Assembly (NCBI RefSeq): GCF_029946505.1
Contig: NZ_JARZHG010000002.1
Location: 558,001-622,000 of the forward strand
DNA length: 64,000 bases
From: Polyangium sp. y55x31
GTDB taxonomy: Bacteria > Myxococcota_A > Polyangia > Polyangiales > Polyangiaceae
Direction: 5' to 3'
In this document: in pieces, positions 53,614 through 62,000 of the stretch
How positions within the stretch are numbered: the stretch's first letter is position 1
Layout of the letters: every line of letters starts with the position of its first letter
Translations under genes and position numbers: made by a program
Notes under the pieces: model-generated
Databases searched by the model: none
The model's input: only the letters and a program-made list of their open reading frames with translations
What the model was told of the DNA's origin: nothing

Positions 53614-54720
53614 TCAGCGCCGCTTTCGCCGGCGGGCGATCGCGGCGAGGCCGAGGCCGAGGGCGGCGAGGGCGCCGAGCTTGCCGCGCTGGCCCTCGAC
53701 GGAGCAGCCGCAGCCGCCGGACTCCTCGATCCTGGGCCCCTCGGGCTCCTCCTCGCCCCAGCCGCCGCCGCCTACGCCCCCGGAGCCGCCGGGGCATTCG
53801 ATGGGGCACGATTTCGAGCAGAGGTTGCAGATGCAGCCCGCGTACGCCTCGTAGGCCTGGACGCCCTCCGGGAATTGCATCTTGCAGGCGTCGAGGCAGG
53901 CCTTGTAGTCGGCGGGGGTCTTGGCGATGGGGCAGGACGCTTCGCAGTTGTAGATGCCGACGCACTGGCCAGTGCAGCCCTGGGCGAGCGCGTTGCATTC
54001 GGTCTTCGCGGCGTTCGTGGTGCAGGCATTGCAGCTCGGGATGCCGGAGCCGGGGGGATAGAGGGTGCAGACGCCGTCGATGTCGTCCTGCTCGATCGAG
54101 GCAATGGCATTGCCGCCATCATAGAAGGGCTCCATCGTCGAGCCCGCGACGTCGGTATGACCGAGGCCGAGGAAATGGCCCTGCTCGTGCGTCGCAATGG
54201 AGAGCGTATCGACGGGGCTGCCGCCGACGCAATTGCCGCTCGGGTTCGTGGCGGAGTCGTACCAGCAGAACCCGACGTTGTTGAAGACGATGTCCGCGTC
54301 GTAGATGATCGAATTGCCATCGCCGTCGGCCGACCATACCGGCAGCGTCACGCCGATGACCGAATCCACCGGACCGAGCTCGAGCGGCCACGTATCTGGC
54401 CGGTTGATCCAGAGCAGCACGTTCTTGTTGTCGTTCGAATTCCAGGTGCCGTCCGGGAGATCGCCGAGGAGCTGCGTCGCGAAATCGGTGCACTCGGGGG
54501 TCGCCCAGGAGCCGAACCCGTCGACGAGCCGCTGCTGCGCGGTCGCGGCGATCTCGGGCGGGAACGTGGACGCATTGACGTAGAACTTGACGGGGAGAAT
54601 GCCCCAGACCGGATAGGGCGGGCCTTCGAGGCCGGTCCAGGCGCGCGCCTCGGTCGGCGCGGAGAGAATGCCGGCCGCGCATGCGGCGAGGAGGGCGGCC
54701 TTGCGGAGGAACGATTTCAT
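53614..54720 (-). CDS. Secreted matrixin-like zinc metalloprotease with MYXO-CTERM-type anchor
   Basis: Metzincin protease, 368 residues. Signal peptide MKSFLRKAALLAACAAGILS (cleavage near ARA-W). The zinc-binding motif is H178-E179-xx-H182-xxGxx-H188 (HEQGHFLGLGH), followed by the Met-turn STMEP. The catalytic domain fits the M10 matrixin type. A Cys-rich module (about 227-310) follows, with repeats such as CNACTTNAAKTEC and CICNLCSKSCPIEC. The C-terminal end, CGCSVEGQRGKLGALAALGL then LAAIARRRKRR, is a MYXO-CTERM sorting signal, so the enzyme should be displayed and then processed at the surface. The ATG lies 1 bp after the stop of the gene at 54722-55270. Confidence 0.92.
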   Translation of the reverse strand: MKSFLRKAALLAACAAGILSAPTEARAWTGLEGPPYPVWGILPVKFYVNASTFPPEIAATAQQRLVDGFGSWATPECTDFATQLLGDLPDGTWNSNDNKNVLLWINRPDTWPLELGPVDSVIGVTLPVWSADGDGNSIIYDADIVFNNVGFCWYDSATNPSGNCVGGSPVDTLSIATHEQGHFLGLGHTDVAGSTMEPFYDGGNAIASIEQDDIDGVCTLYPPGSGIPSCNACTTNAAKTECNALAQGCTGQCVGIYNCEASCPIAKTPADYKACLDACKMQFPEGVQAYEAYAGCICNLCSKSCPIECPGGSGGVGGGGWGEEEPEGPRIEESGGCGCSVEGQRGKLGALAALGLGLAAIARRRKRR

Positions 54721-54721
54721 T

Positions 54722-55270
54722 TCACTTTCCTCCGGCGAGGCGGACCACGTCCGTCATGAGAGATTCGACCGTCTCGGGCCGCTCCACGTGCCCCGAGGGC
54801 TCGAGCTTCTTGCCCACGTAGCGGACGAGCTCGACGCCGTCGAGCTCGCGGCGCGCCATTCCTTTGGCGTCCACGTGGTACACGGAGAGCGCGAGCGCCG
54901 TGAAGTACATTCTTCCTTTGTCGTCGCGGCGCAGGAATACCACCGCGTCTTCCCCTGCCTTGAGCGCCGCGTCACCGAGGACCTTCTGCGTCTTGCCCCG
55001 GTCTGTCCCGCCGAGCTGCTGCACGACGACGCGTCCCTCGACTTTACCCTTGAGGAGCTGCACCACGTCGAGCTCGGTGCGGGTCACGAGGCCCCGGCCG
55101 TCTTCGGATTCGGCCGTGACCGCCTTACCCACGCGCACGCGTACCACGAGGTCCGAACGGTTTACGAGCTCCTCGCGCGAAAGGAAGAGCATGGTCGTCG
55201 CGTCCGCCACGGCGCTGACGCCGAGCAGGACGATGGCCGCGAGCACGGCCAAATACTTTCTGAAGCTCAT
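54722..55270 (-). CDS. Exported protein upstream of the matrixin
   Basis: 182 residues from ATG 55270, with GAGGAGG 7 nt upstream; the longer frame to 55321 lacks support. Signal peptide MSFRKYLAVLAAIVLLGVSA (cleavage near ADA-T). The mature part is a mixed alpha-beta domain starting FLSREELVNRSDLVVRVRVG, with VVVQQLGGTDRG and VVFLRRDDKGRMYFTALALS strands. It ends one base before the matrixin start, so translation is coupled and the two proteins probably work together. A chaperone or inhibitor for the protease, preventing self-digestion before export, is a reasonable guess but unproven. Confidence 0.8.
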   Translation of the reverse strand: MSFRKYLAVLAAIVLLGVSAVADATTMLFLSREELVNRSDLVVRVRVGKAVTAESEDGRGLVTRTELDVVQLLKGKVEGRVVVQQLGGTDRGKTQKVLGDAALKAGEDAVVFLRRDDKGRMYFTALALSVYHVDAKGMARRELDGVELVRYVGKKLEPSGHVERPETVESLMTDVVRLAGGK

Positions 55271-55506
55271 GAAGTGCCTCCTCGATCCGGGCCGCTTCGG
55301 CCTTTCGATCCACCATGCCAAGCGTCGCTCGGCGTGTAAAGCGACCCCCTCGTGAAGCCCCTCCGCGTCCAGCGACGATCCAATTTTGATTGCCGGCTGG
55401 AAACCTGAGCGCCCGGCGCGTCTCCGTCATGACGAAATTGGGTGGCTGTTTCGAGCCCCGCAGGCTACCTCCGGCGTGTACCTTTCGGGTATCTGAGGAG
55501 TCATCC

Positions 55507-56283
55507 ATGAAACGAGCTTCGTTGCGATCGTTCGGCCTCGCCACGCTCTTCGTCGTGGGCACGGCGATGGCCGCTTGCGGGACGGACACCACGGGACTGT
55601 TTGCCTCCGGTGGACAAGGGACCGGCGCCTCGGGCGGCGCAGGCGGCGCCGGCGGACAGGGCGGCGCAGGCAACGGCGGCGCAGGGCAAGGCGGCGCCGG
55701 GAACGGCGGCTCAGGGCAAGGCGGCGTCGGGAACGGCGGCTCGGGTCAGGGCGGCGCAGGCAACGGCGGCTCAGGTCAAGGCGGCGCGGGCAACGGCTCG
55801 TCGAGCTCGTCGAGCAGCATGCAGAGCTCCTCGTCGGGACCGCCGCCTCCGCCCGTCATGGTCGCGTGTGGCGACGTGTCCTGTCCCGTGGACGGCCAGA
55901 ACGCCTGCTGCTGGGACGAATACGACGTCAACGATCCGCCCCAGGGCGAGTGCGTGAGCGGCCCGGACGACAACGACAACTGCGCCACGGACTTCGGCGG
56001 CAACGGCCAGCCCGGCTTCGAGTCGCGCATCGAATGTCAGCTCCCCGAGCACTGCCCGGCCGGCACCGTCTGCTGCGGCGACCTCACCCAGACGCAAAAC
56101 GGCAACTGGTATCCGCTCCTCCGCTGCGCCGCCACCTGTACCTACCCCGCGCAGCGCGTCGTCTGCGATCCGCAGGCGCCCGACACGGACTGCCCCGTGG
56201 TCCAGACCGGGCAGGGCATGGTGCAGACGACCTGCCAGCCGAGCACCATCCTCCCCGACGGCTACAGCATCTGCCGCCCCTGA
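55507..56283 (+). CDS. Lipoprotein with Gly-rich linker and Cys-rich C-terminal domain
   Basis: 258 residues from ATG 55507, with TGAGGAG 7 nt upstream. Signal with lipobox AMAAC (C24). A roughly 60-residue GGAGNGGSGQGG-type linker and a Ser-rich patch precede a C-terminal domain with about a dozen Cys (SCPVDGQNACCWDEYDVNDP; CPAGTVCCGDLTQTQNG; CTYPAQRVVC). The layout is the same as in the other Gly-linker lipoproteins of the window, with an unrelated head domain. Divergent from the matrixin unit. Function unknown. Confidence 0.8.
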   Translation: MKRASLRSFGLATLFVVGTAMAACGTDTTGLFASGGQGTGASGGAGGAGGQGGAGNGGAGQGGAGNGGSGQGGVGNGGSGQGGAGNGGSGQGGAGNGSSSSSSSMQSSSSGPPPPPVMVACGDVSCPVDGQNACCWDEYDVNDPPQGECVSGPDDNDNCATDFGGNGQPGFESRIECQLPEHCPAGTVCCGDLTQTQNGNWYPLLRCAATCTYPAQRVVCDPQAPDTDCPVVQTGQGMVQTTCQPSTILPDGYSICRP

Positions 56284-56335
56284 GCTTGTCGAGTAGGGAA
56301 ACATCGCACATCCCGCAACGTGCGTTTCAACGGAC

Positions 56336-56388
56336 GAGGGCCGGGGGGTCCCGCGAACGCGTGTTCACGGGACAAACCCGCGGCCCTC
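56336..56388. repeat. 53-bp imperfect palindrome
   Basis: Nested stems GAGGGCCG/CGGCCCTC (56336-56343, 56381-56388), GTCCCG/CGGGAC (56348-56353, 56368-56373) and GAAC/GTTC around a GCGT loop give an almost continuous hairpin. It lies 52 bp after the lipoprotein stop and about 100 bp before the next gene. It may be a terminator, a structured leader or an interspersed repeat; it differs from the 26847 cluster. Confidence 0.55.
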
Positions 56389-56485
56389 GCGCCGTGCGAC
56401 GAACGGGGATATCCTAGGACGCGGAGGCGCCCGCTGGACCAGGAGCCACGCGGCCGCCTCCTCTCGAGGAGCCCAGGAACGAGCC

Positions 56486-57343
56486 ATGCAGAGTGGAAAG
56501 AGTCTGCGCTTGATGCCCGACCCGGCAGGCATCTCCGGCGATCCCGCGGCGGTGATCCCTCTGCTGGAGGAAATCGAAGCGCTGCCCGAGAGCGCCACCG
56601 GCGCGCTCGTCTTCGGCCCCCCGACGCAAGGCACGGTGCTGGTCGAGAACGGTCGAATCTGCTGGGCCGCCGCGTCCGGCATGGAGCGAAGGCTCGCGGA
56701 GCTGCTCCGGGCCTACGCCGACGAACCCCCGGAGTCGAAGCGGATCGAGGACGTTTACAAGCGCTGCAAGCGCGATCAGATCCCGGTCGTCAAGGCGCTC
56801 GTCGACAGCGGTCTCGTGTCGCTGGACGGACTCAAAGAGGTGATCCGGCAGCACACGTCGGAGGCGCTGATCGCGCTCACACGCGAGCCGCTCCGGGAAG
56901 CGCCGAACTGGGCGCCGCACAAGCACCAGGGCTACGACGCGAAGTTCACGTTCGATCCGTGCGAGCTCATCGTGAGCGTGGGCGGCGTGTTCCACCCGGA
57001 TCTCGCGGGGCGCGCGCGCCTGGATTTCGACGGGCTCCTCCGATCGGGCGTGTACGCGGTCTCGTACGCGCGCGCGCCGCAGTCGAACACGCCGGTGCCG
57101 ATCTACCGATCGCCGGGCGCGTACTTCACGCTGCGCCAGGTGATGTCGCTCGGGCGGTGGGCGTTCTCCGCGCTCGACGTGTGCAACGCCTACAGCGCAC
57201 GCGCGAGGATCGCGGCGACGCTCGTGGAGCCGGGCGAGTACCTCGTGGCCTGGCAGTCGCGCGGCGTGGTGAGCGTGGCGCAGTGCGAGGACTCGATGAG
57301 CTTCGCGTTCATCGTGGGCAAACGCGCGCGCGCAAGTTCCTGA
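56486..57343 (+). CDS. Hypothetical protein with DUF4388/PATAN-like N-terminal region
   Basis: 285 residues, no signal peptide, so cytoplasmic. The N-terminal half (about 20-130) has GALVFGPPTQGTVLVENGRI then CWAAASGMERRLAELL, followed by helices. This is the pattern of DUF4388/PATAN-type domains found in myxobacterial and cyanobacterial gliding and signalling proteins. The second half (about 140-285) is a separate mixed domain (FDPCELIVSVGGVFHPDLAG; YFTLRQVMSLGRWAFSALDV). ATG 56486 (MQSGKSLRLMPDPAG) is the first start in frame, with a CAGGAACGAG site upstream. Convergent with the membrane protein at 57362. A role in signalling is inferred. Confidence 0.7.
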   Translation: MQSGKSLRLMPDPAGISGDPAAVIPLLEEIEALPESATGALVFGPPTQGTVLVENGRICWAAASGMERRLAELLRAYADEPPESKRIEDVYKRCKRDQIPVVKALVDSGLVSLDGLKEVIRQHTSEALIALTREPLREAPNWAPHKHQGYDAKFTFDPCELIVSVGGVFHPDLAGRARLDFDGLLRSGVYAVSYARAPQSNTPVPIYRSPGAYFTLRQVMSLGRWAFSALDVCNAYSARARIAATLVEPGEYLVAWQSRGVVSVAQCEDSMSFAFIVGKRARASS

Positions 57344-57361
57344 CGCGCAACTTCTCGACGC

Positions 57362-59035
57362 TCAAGGCGAGGCATCGATCTGAGGTTCGGGGCGTACGGC
57401 GCCGTCAGGCGACCCGGAGCCCCGAGCGTCGACTTCGAGTTCGAGTTCGAGCTCGGACGGGACGGGACGCAGCGGCAGCGGGACCGACACACGCACGCCG
57501 TCGTGCACCGGGACGACGACCGGCAACGCCGCGCGCTGGGAAGGCGCGTCGCGATCGGCGATCGTGCGCGCAGCGACGACGCGCTGCGGCGATAACGAGT
57601 CGTTGAAGAGACAAACCTCGAGCGACGCGGACGCGAGCTTGATGTCACACGCGACGACCGGTCGTGCGGCGCGCGTGATGCGCGCGAGGACGGTCTCCTC
57701 GTCGGGGCTCGGCGGGCCGAGCGAAGCGAGCACTTCGATCGCGCGCGGATCGCGGAGGTACGCGAGCATCTTCGCGGCGTGGATGCGCACGACACGCTGG
57801 CGCGCGTGCGAGAGCTCGAAGAAGGCGTCGGGAGAGGCAGGCTCGCGCCCGGCTTCGAGGAGGCCGAGGCGCGGCGGATCGATGCGCATCTCGGTGCCCG
57901 GCGCCTTGAGGTGCCACTTGATCGCGCGGCCCGGGTAGAGCGGCCTTCCCCAGTAAAGGCCACGATCGGTGGCGCCGACGCGGCGGTTCTGATCGTCGCG
58001 TCGAGCGAACGTGACGAGGACGCTCACGTCGCGCAGAGGTGTCGCGCCATTGTTCACGACCGAAAGATCGAAGTTGTAGCCACGTCGCTCCGAGGGGACC
58101 ACGCGGCCGGAGCCATCCTCGGGCCGCGACGCGAGCAGGACTTCGAGCACGGCGAGCCCCTCGTTCCAGAGAGGAGAAGCGGCGCGCGCGCACACGCAAC
58201 GCGGCAGGCGTGGTTCGCCGGACGATGCATCCGCGGGGGCAGGCGCGGGAAACGTGGTGCCGAGGCGCGCGACGAGGAGCGGCACGTTCGGCGCGACGGT
58301 CGCGGGATCGGGCGGTTTGCCGTAACGCTGGAAGAACGAGATGCCGAGCACGGAGAGCGCGGCCACGAGCGCGACGAGGAGCGGCGCGCGCGCCCACGCA
58401 GGGAGCGAGGCGTCGGGGACGGGCGGCGCAGGCGGCGGCGCGAAAGGCGCGGTCGCGACGGGGACGAAGCCGAGGCGCTGGCAAAGCGCGAGCTCGAACG
58501 TCTCCGCGAGGCGATCGGAGCCGGGGCCGCCCCAGGTGGCGAATCGAAGGAGCTCACGCAAGAGGAGAAAGGTCCCTGCTGCGACGACGAGCCCAACCGC
58601 GAGCCGACCGAGGAGACCCGTCACGAGCGAAGCGGGCGAAGCGAGCGCGGCGACGAGGCCGAGCGGCGCGGGCAGGATCGCGACGGAGAGCGCGGCGCGC
58701 CTTCGCGCTTCGTACGCGCGCGCGAGGGCCTCGCGTGGATCGTAGGTGAAGCGCGCGAGCGTGAAGCGCGTGTAGGGCGCGGCGATCGAGGGATCGAGCG
58801 CGAGGCAGAGCGCGCGGCCGCGCCGAACGAGGCCGCGGACGGCCGTGTACGGCACGCGCATCTCGACGGACTCCGCGACGCTGCCCGGCACGAAGCCGCT
58901 GCGAAAGCCGGCCGCGCGCACGAGCTCGATCTCGAGGACGTCGGGCAGGAGCGTCAAACGGACGGCGCCCACCGCGTTTGCACCTTCGGCCGCGAGGGCG
59001 AGGGCTCCGACGGTGAACGTGCCCGCCACGATCAT
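57362..59035 (-). CDS. Membrane protein of unknown function, coupled to uvrA
   Basis: 557 residues, not recognised. The N-terminal region is beta-rich (about 1-95). Two closely spaced hydrophobic helices follow (ALSVAILPAPLGLVAALASP; LLGRLAVGLVVAAGTFLLLR), then a further TM (LPAWARAPLLVALVAALSVL, about 215). The C-terminal 330 residues include a Cys pair (CVCARAAS), an Ig-like stretch (NFDLSVVNNGATPLRDVSVL) and more beta strands. ATG 59035 overlaps the uvrA stop as ATGA, so it depends on uvrA translation. A link to DNA repair is not expected from its content; the coupling is therefore odd. Confidence 0.75.
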   Translation of the reverse strand: MIVAGTFTVGALALAAEGANAVGAVRLTLLPDVLEIELVRAAGFRSGFVPGSVAESVEMRVPYTAVRGLVRRGRALCLALDPSIAAPYTRFTLARFTYDPREALARAYEARRRAALSVAILPAPLGLVAALASPASLVTGLLGRLAVGLVVAAGTFLLLRELLRFATWGGPGSDRLAETFELALCQRLGFVPVATAPFAPPPAPPVPDASLPAWARAPLLVALVAALSVLGISFFQRYGKPPDPATVAPNVPLLVARLGTTFPAPAPADASSGEPRLPRCVCARAASPLWNEGLAVLEVLLASRPEDGSGRVVPSERRGYNFDLSVVNNGATPLRDVSVLVTFARRDDQNRRVGATDRGLYWGRPLYPGRAIKWHLKAPGTEMRIDPPRLGLLEAGREPASPDAFFELSHARQRVVRIHAAKMLAYLRDPRAIEVLASLGPPSPDEETVLARITRAARPVVACDIKLASASLEVCLFNDSLSPQRVVAARTIADRDAPSQRAALPVVVPVHDGVRVSVPLPLRPVPSELELELEVDARGSGSPDGAVRPEPQIDASP

Positions 59036-62000
59036 GCCTCCGCCGCGAGGGCCATGTCCGGTGCGGGCCGCTCGAAGAGCGCGCGGAGGACACGTCCCGT
59101 CGCAGTTGCGCGCCGCGCCACGGCCTCGGGAGATCCCTCGGCCACGACACGACCGCCGCCTTTGCCGCCCTCGGGTCCGAGCTCGATCACGTGATCGGCG
59201 GCCGCGATCACGGCGGGGTGGTGCTCGATGATCAGGAGCGAGTGGCCTCGCTGCACGAGGCGATCGAGGACGTTCACGAGGCGCGCCACGTCGGAGAGAT
59301 GCAGGCCCGTGGTGGGTTCGTCGAGCACGTAAAGCGTGGGCTTGGCGCGCGAGCCGCTGCAGAGCTCGTCGGCCAGCTTCAGGCGTTGCGCCTCGCCGCC
59401 CGAGAGCGTGTGCGAGCCCTGGCCGAGCCGCAGGTAGCCCACGCCGAGATCACACATCGTGGCGAGCGGCTCGCGGATCTTCGGGTGCGCCGCGAAGAGC
59501 TCGGCCGCCTCCTCGGCCGTACGGAGCAGGACATCGCCAATCGACATGCCGAGGTAACGTACGTCGAGCGTGGCCGGCTCGAAACGTGTTCCGCCGCAAG
59601 CCTCGCAGGTCGTGACGACGTCGGGCAAGAACGACATCTCGTGCGAGATGACCCCCTGCCCTTCGCACGTCTCGCAACGACCGCCTTTCGCGGTGTTGAA
59701 CGAGAACCGCGCGGGATCGTAGCCGCGCATCTTCGCGTCGGGCGTCGCGGCGAACAGCTTGCGGACCTCGTCCCAGACGCCGAGGAAGGTGGCGGGGATC
59801 GAGCGCGGCGTGCGGCCGATGGGGGATTGATCCACGGCGACGGCGCGCGCGAGCGAAGGCGGCAAGTGGAGCGCATCGTGCGGGCCGGGATCGGGGCCGG
59901 CGAGGCCGAGGGCGCGTCGCACGGCGGGGTAGAGCACGTGACGGACGAGCGTGCTCTTCCCGGACCCGGAGACGCCGGCGACGACGGTCATGCGCCCGAG
60001 CGGGACACGCAACGAGTCGACGCGAAGGTTGTGGGCACGCGCGCCTTCGATCTCGAGGAACTCGTCGGCAACGCCGAGCCGCGTGCGGGCCGAGGCGAGC
60101 GCGCGTTCGCCGGAGAGGGCCTTCGCGGTGGGCGAGTTCGCCGTGCGGAGCACCTCGGAGGGCGTCCCCTGGGCCACGATGCGGCCGCCGCCGCGCCCGC
60201 CGGTGGGGCCGAGATCGATGAGGTAGTCGGCGGCGCGGATGGTGTCCGCGTCGTGCTCGACCATGAGAACGGTGCTGCCCATGCCCGCGAGCTTGCGCAG
60301 GTTGTCGAGCAGCCGATGCGTGTCGCGCGGGTGCAGGCCGATCGTGGGCTCGTCGAGCACGTAGAGCGCGCCCGTGAGGCCGCTGCCAAGCTGCGCGGCG
60401 AGGCGGAGCCGCTGCATCTCGCCGCCGGAGAGCGTGGCCGCGCGGCGATCGAGCGCGAGGTAGCCGAGACCGACCTCCTCGACGAACGCGAGCCTCCGCG
60501 CGAGCTCGCGGTGCGGCGCCTCGGCGACGAGCGCGCGCTCGCCTTCGAAGCGGAGCGACTTCGCCCAGCGCACGGCCTCGGAGACCGAACGCGCGGTCGC
60601 CTCGTGATACCGATCGCCGGCAAGGCGCACCGAGCGCGGGACGGGCGCGAGGCGCGAGCCGCCGCACGCCGTGCACGGCTCGTTCGAGGCGTCGCTGAGA
60701 TCGGCGCCTTCGCTCCCGCCGAGCACGCCCGTCCCCTCGCACGACTCGCAGCGGCCTTGCTTGGTGTTGAAAGAAAACCAGCGCGGATCGAGCTCGGGCA
60801 CGCCCGCGCCGCAACGAGGGCAGGTGCGCGTGGTCGAGAGGAGTTCTTCCTGGCCACGCGTGTTGACGAGCTTGAGCGAGCCCTTTCCGAAGGTGAGCGC
60901 GCGGTCGAACGTGGCGCGATCGAGACCGTCGAGCTTGCCCTCGTGCATCACGAGATCGATCGAGTGCTCGCGCCGTTTGTCGAGGCGCGGCGGATCGTCG
61001 GTGCTCGCGCGCGCGCCGTCGACGATCGCCTCCGTAATGCCCGCGCGCGCCGCGGCCGTGAACACGTCGAGGTACGTGCCCTTGCGCGCGACGACCGCGG
61101 GCGCGAGGAGCGTGCGCGAGCCCCGCGTGGCGAGCAGCGCGCGGTACACCTCGTCGGGCGCGCGCGCGGTGATGGGGACATCGCACGTGGGGCAGTGCGG
61201 ATCACCCACCTTGGCGAAGAGGAGCCGCAGATAGTGGGCGATCTCGGTGACGGTCGCGACCGTCGAGTTCGATCCCGATCGCGTCGTTCGCTGCTCCAGC
61301 GCGATCGCAGGCGGCACGCCCGTGACCCGATCGACGTCGGGGCGCGGCATCGAAGGGAGGAACTGGCGCGCGTACGGCGTCAGCGTCTCCAGGAAGCGCC
61401 GCTGTCCTTCGGCGAAGACGACGTCGAACGCGAGCGTGCTCTTGCCCGATCCGCTCGGCCCCGTGACGACGACGATCTGGCCGTGTGGGATCGACGTGCA
61501 GACCTCCGCGAGGTTGTGCTCGCGGGCATGCACGATCTCGATCGCCGACGGCGCGGGCGGATAGACGGACTTCCCGCGACGCGAAGCGTCTCCGTTCGCC
61601 TTCTCCTTCCGCCGCGAAGACGAAGGCGGCGATGAAGGTTTCGCGAGGTGCGCCGCGAGCGCGTGTCCCGTTCGCGTGCTCGTGCGCGCGACGTCCTCGG
61701 GTGTCCCCTCGGCGACGATCTGCCCGCCGTCGCTGCCCGCGCCGGGGCCGAGATCCACGACCCAGTCGGCGGCCGCGATCACATCGAGATCGTGATCGAC
61801 GACGACGACGCTCCCGCCGCCGCGCACGAGGTCCCGCATGGCCTGGTTGAGCAGCAGCACCTCTTCCGCGTGCAGACCCGCGCTCGGCTCGTCGAGCAAG
61901 AAGAGCGCGCCCGCCGTTCGTTCGCCGAGGGCGCGCGCGAGCTTGATCCGCTGCGCCTCGCCGCCGGAGAGCGTCGAGAGCGGCTGGCCCAGCGCGAGGT

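Noticed and set aside
59191-61635. 814-codon plus-strand frame opposite uvrA
   Set aside because: Arg/Glu/Val-rich shadow of the ABC ATPase gene.
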